DNA of 64,000 bases. It comes from Pezizomycotina sp. ARF18. Taxonomy: Eukaryota; Ascomycota. Both the position numbers and the translations under genes were made by a program. The notes under the pieces are model-generated. The model was given only the letters and a program-made list of their open reading frames with translations. It searched no databases and had not been told where the DNA came from. Positions within the stretch are counted from its first letter, which is position 1. Every line of letters starts with the position of its first letter. The stretch is taken from NCBI GenBank assembly GCA_002224055.1, contig AZLU01000115.1, forward strand, positions 62,001-126,000. Direction: 5' to 3'. Below are positions 61,000 through 64,000 of this stretch, piece by piece.

Positions 61000-62788
61000 C
61001 GAAAACTACCTGGGAGTAAATCTTCCGTCTAGTGTCATTTCTAGCTTTCTCTGATTTTTCGATTCTACATTTATCATGCTTTTTGGACATTTCAAATTTC
61101 CTTTTTTTTTTTTTTTCCTTTTTCCCTTAGGGCTGTTACAACGAGAGCCCAACGTCGTCATGCATTGCGTTGCCTTGCCTTTTACCCTACCCACGTTGCT
61201 ATATTTCCAGAACGAACGGGGAAGTCTCCCTTTGTCTAGCGCAACAACAAATTGATGGGACGAAGAAAACAGTACTATTTATTTTAGAAGGAGATAAATG
61301 CCAACGACGCTTCTTTTTCTATCGCTAGAAACCCGACTATTTTTCTAATAATATTTTCTTTCTTTTCTTTTGGCGTTTATGAAACGACAATAGCTCTCGA
61401 ATACTATCGCTTGCGTATTCATAGGGCGCTGCACACGCTTTTGCTAATACGGCCCGACGAGAGCCCGCGATAACGATAAACTACTAATTAATGACAAAAA
61501 CAACAGGCGGAAAAGGAAGTGGTCCACATTTCATCTATATATATATATACTTTGTTTCTCTTGAGGTTGAGCATTGCCCTATTTTCTTTCTAAAAAGGAA
61601 AGAAGAAAAAAACATTTATCGTCAGAGTTCCTTCCAAAATGTCTCCTGTTTATATATAAATAACATCTTTTCCTCGTGGAGCTCTAGAAAAGGGCCAATC
61701 CACGTGCAATCGGAAGAGGTCTCGGACTCCCTTCTCTGCTGTTCGCATACCTACGCCTCACTACCCAAGATCTGGTTAAATGACGCTTTCTTCGCGGCTT
61801 AATATATATAATATATATCTTCAAGATCACATGACTAGATTTCAAATATCGGTTCAATTTAAGGCAAAAGGCACCTCGTGAGTATCCTCAGGGGTAATTA
61901 CTTAATCTAATGATAATGCCCTAAGAAAAGTGACCAAAAAAATTAAAAATAGAAATTTTTTTTTTTAAAAAAAAGCAAGGGCGTGTTCATTTAAAGAAGT
62001 TTAGTTTAATCTTTCCAGAAATCTAATTCTAAATCTAAATATATACTTCGGGTATATTATTTGATTGATTGAGATTTTTAATTTCTCAAAAATCAAATTT
62101 TCCGTGATACTGAGATATTATTATTAATAGTGTCTGTACCTCATATATTCGGAGGGGTCTCGAACTTCTGAAGATGTAGTCTACTTAAGTATATACAATT
62201 ACAATAAGTATTATCAATATTCTTTCCGCGTTTGTTTCGGTTGTTTTAGTGCTCCTATTACCACCGATTCATTAATTCTATCCCAAAGCTATTCATAATC
62301 AGGCTAAATTGAAAAAACAAAGTCCTCTCTCCCGCTAATCGGTCCTGCAAATCCGGTTTTTTTTTTTTTTTTTTATACTGTCTATCACTTTTAATCGAAT
62401 AGCGGGGTACATGATATATCTAACTTTTACTCGAGAATATTCATTTATTAAGTAATAAGTTTATTGTGCCGTATACAAAGTTCTTTTCCACTTCCCAAAA
62501 TTGCTGTGCTTCGCAGATCTCTAACCGAAAGAAGACGGTCGTAGACTCGTAGAAGGACATTTGTCCGGTGGGGTTCCAGCCTTTGATTTCGATTGGGTAT
62601 AAAAATAGCACTTAGCAGATTTCTTCAAAATGTCGATCTCCGAAGGTGTATTCAAATACTACACGTAAAAGGTTTCTTTTTTAAAGCGAGTTCCTACGAC
62701 ACATGCACAAGGACCCTCTAGACACGCACGCGAACGCACGCACCAGTCTTGAGGTTATTTTACACACCCTTGCTTTTGCCATGCTGAT

Positions 62789-62792
<4 letters not shown>

Positions 62793-62824
<32 letters not shown>
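62793..62824 (+). repeat. Poly-A tract, 32 bases
   Basis: The longest homopolymer in the window. Confidence 0.9.
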
Positions 62825-62825
<1 letters not shown>

Positions 62826-64000
62826 AGTACTTGCAGATGACGACGACAGACGGTTATTCATTTTACTGGAGGAAGTAGATACTTACCCAATACCTCTGAT
62901 TTTCGCTGAATATTTCTGCTCTGAATAACCGGATGATATTGTAGTTGAATTAATGACTTAAGAGGCAAAATGAGAAAAGTGAGGCCACGGTGAGAACCGA
63001 AGAATAAGTATAGCTCACAGCTGCCTATCTAGGTCCCAGTCGTCACATCATCCGGAAAATTCAGATTTTCTCTTCGCAGACGATACCTAGAATTACACGA
63101 GATGTGTAGCTGCGGCTGATAAGACGGATAGCCACATTGAAGCGACAGAGATTTTTTTTTTTTTTTTATAACGTTATTCGTCTTTTATTCTTGATGGTGA
63201 TTATCCGTTAAGATAGGAATTCAAGCTATTAATAATGATATTCATTATTGAACCCAAGTCGTTTGCCACAGTCTTGTCAATTACGGCGGGGCGGTATATC
63301 TTCGCGGAACTGCCGCATTGAAAAACCGAGGGCTTATCTCGACCTTTCTTTCGTCCGTAATGTCGTATCGTCAAGAAAAAAAAATCCATTTATTTTTATC
63401 GTTCTAGAATAGCAGAATTACTAAGCTCAAGAACGCAAAGATTTTTCCCTATCGAAGGAACTGCTAAAACAGCTAGTTGTCAGCATTGTCGTATTGCTTC
63501 TGGACATTTTCTTTTGCGCTCACAAGTGCTACGCATGCGGACGAAGCTATCGTTTCAAGGCCAAGGGCAACTGCGGCGCAGACCATACAAATTTTTTTCT
63601 TTATGATGCCAGTGGCTTAAGTGTTTTGGACACCGTTCCTTTTTTCCTTACCTTCTCAAACGAATATCTTTTTTACTAGCTCGCATGGAGGCTTACAAAC
63701 TTCAAGCGAGGTAATTTAAAAATTGTTAACTTGTTCCGAGGGTGAGAGCTCGCTTGATTGTTTCCCCTTATCTTATCCCGAGACTTTATTTTTTTCCCTC
63801 ACAGCCTTGCGAGATAAAAAAAGGGCTCGGATGGTGTAATAAATTTTAAAACCTGATATAGGCGGTGCAATGATTATGTTTCATCATTTGACATTTCCTT
63901 TTCCATAGCGGATGAGGATACGATGATCTAAGAAAAATGAACGTGAAAGCGCTCGGCAAGCAGCTTTTCATGCTCGACGTTTATCAGGGCTCATTAGCGT

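Larger units (their letters stand above)
58721..64000. other. Gene-poor region to the right edge
   Basis: A/T-rich DNA with runs of 29 A (60971-60999) and 32 A (62793-62824), (TA)n-like stretches (61801-61820) and GA- or CT-rich pieces. No frame combines plausible codons with splice signals or motifs, and the longer open frames are translations of low-complexity DNA. Confidence 0.55.

Noticed and set aside
4706-62824. Poly-A tracts as retroposon (LINE/SINE) tails
   Set aside because: No element body, promoter boxes or target-site duplications flank them, and several sit inside introns as polypyrimidine tracts.
1-64000. Secondary-metabolite gene cluster
   Set aside because: No synthase, prenyltransferase or cluster regulator is present; the enzymes found are primary-metabolism or signalling types.
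1-64000. Mitochondrial or bacterial origin
   Set aside because: Spliceosomal introns, fungal protein families and lack of operon structure exclude it.

Overview
This is a window of nuclear DNA from a filamentous ascomycete (Pezizomycotina). The evidence is the gene set (fungal phytochrome, Ppo-type fatty acid dioxygenase, type I metacaspase with a P/Q-rich prodomain, LAMTOR1-like adaptor, Bor1-type transporter, GPR1/FUN34/YaaH protein) and many short introns of about 50-90 bases with GTAAGT-like donors and a near-constant GCTAAC-like branch site just before the acceptor. I saw no convincing tRNA, rRNA, CRISPR array, intact transposon or virus-derived element. Species cannot be named from this alone.

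Layout. 1-582: 5' end of an unidentified minus-strand gene. 583-7.8 kb: gene-poor, low-complexity DNA. 7.8-15.7 kb: a minus-strand accessory cluster holding a small membrane protein gene, a caspase-like (clan CD) peptidase-type gene, four tandem paralogous small membrane-protein genes that share a QMG motif and an intron position, and one further unidentified gene. 16.3-20.1 kb: a large coiled-coil protein with about 20-residue internal repeats. 21.6-22.2 kb: LAMTOR1/Ego1-like TORC1 anchor. 22.2-28.1 kb: gene-poor. 28.1-28.7 kb: Cys-rich protein. 29.7-33.8 kb: phytochrome hybrid histidine kinase. 36.0-39.2 kb: SNF2 helicase-like ATPase. 39.6-40.6 kb: acetate-transporter family protein. 42.1-43.2 kb: peroxisomal-type dienoyl-CoA isomerase. 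44.0-47.6 kb: Ppo dioxygenase. 48.6-51.0 kb: Bor1 anion transporter. 52.7-54.5 kb: metacaspase. 54.7-56.1 kb: MOSC protein. 56.5-58.7 kb: seven-helix receptor. 58.7-64 kb: no gene seen.

Functional picture. The right half is ordinary conserved gene space with short gaps: light sensing (phytochrome), oxylipin signalling (Ppo), a GPCR, acetate uptake and beta-oxidation lie near one another. This is suggestive for light and development signalling, but fungal neighbourhoods often carry no functional meaning. The left part (7.8-20 kb) is the accessory, lineage-specific part and the best place to look for something undescribed.

Quality caveat. Nearly every recognisable gene is split between reading frames by single-base gains or losses, many in short homopolymers, while motifs and splice sites stay intact. 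Together with at least 15 A/T tracts of 22-32 bases this points to long-read consensus errors more than to decay. Coordinates given for CDS are spans that include introns and such breaks; protein descriptions are read piecewise.
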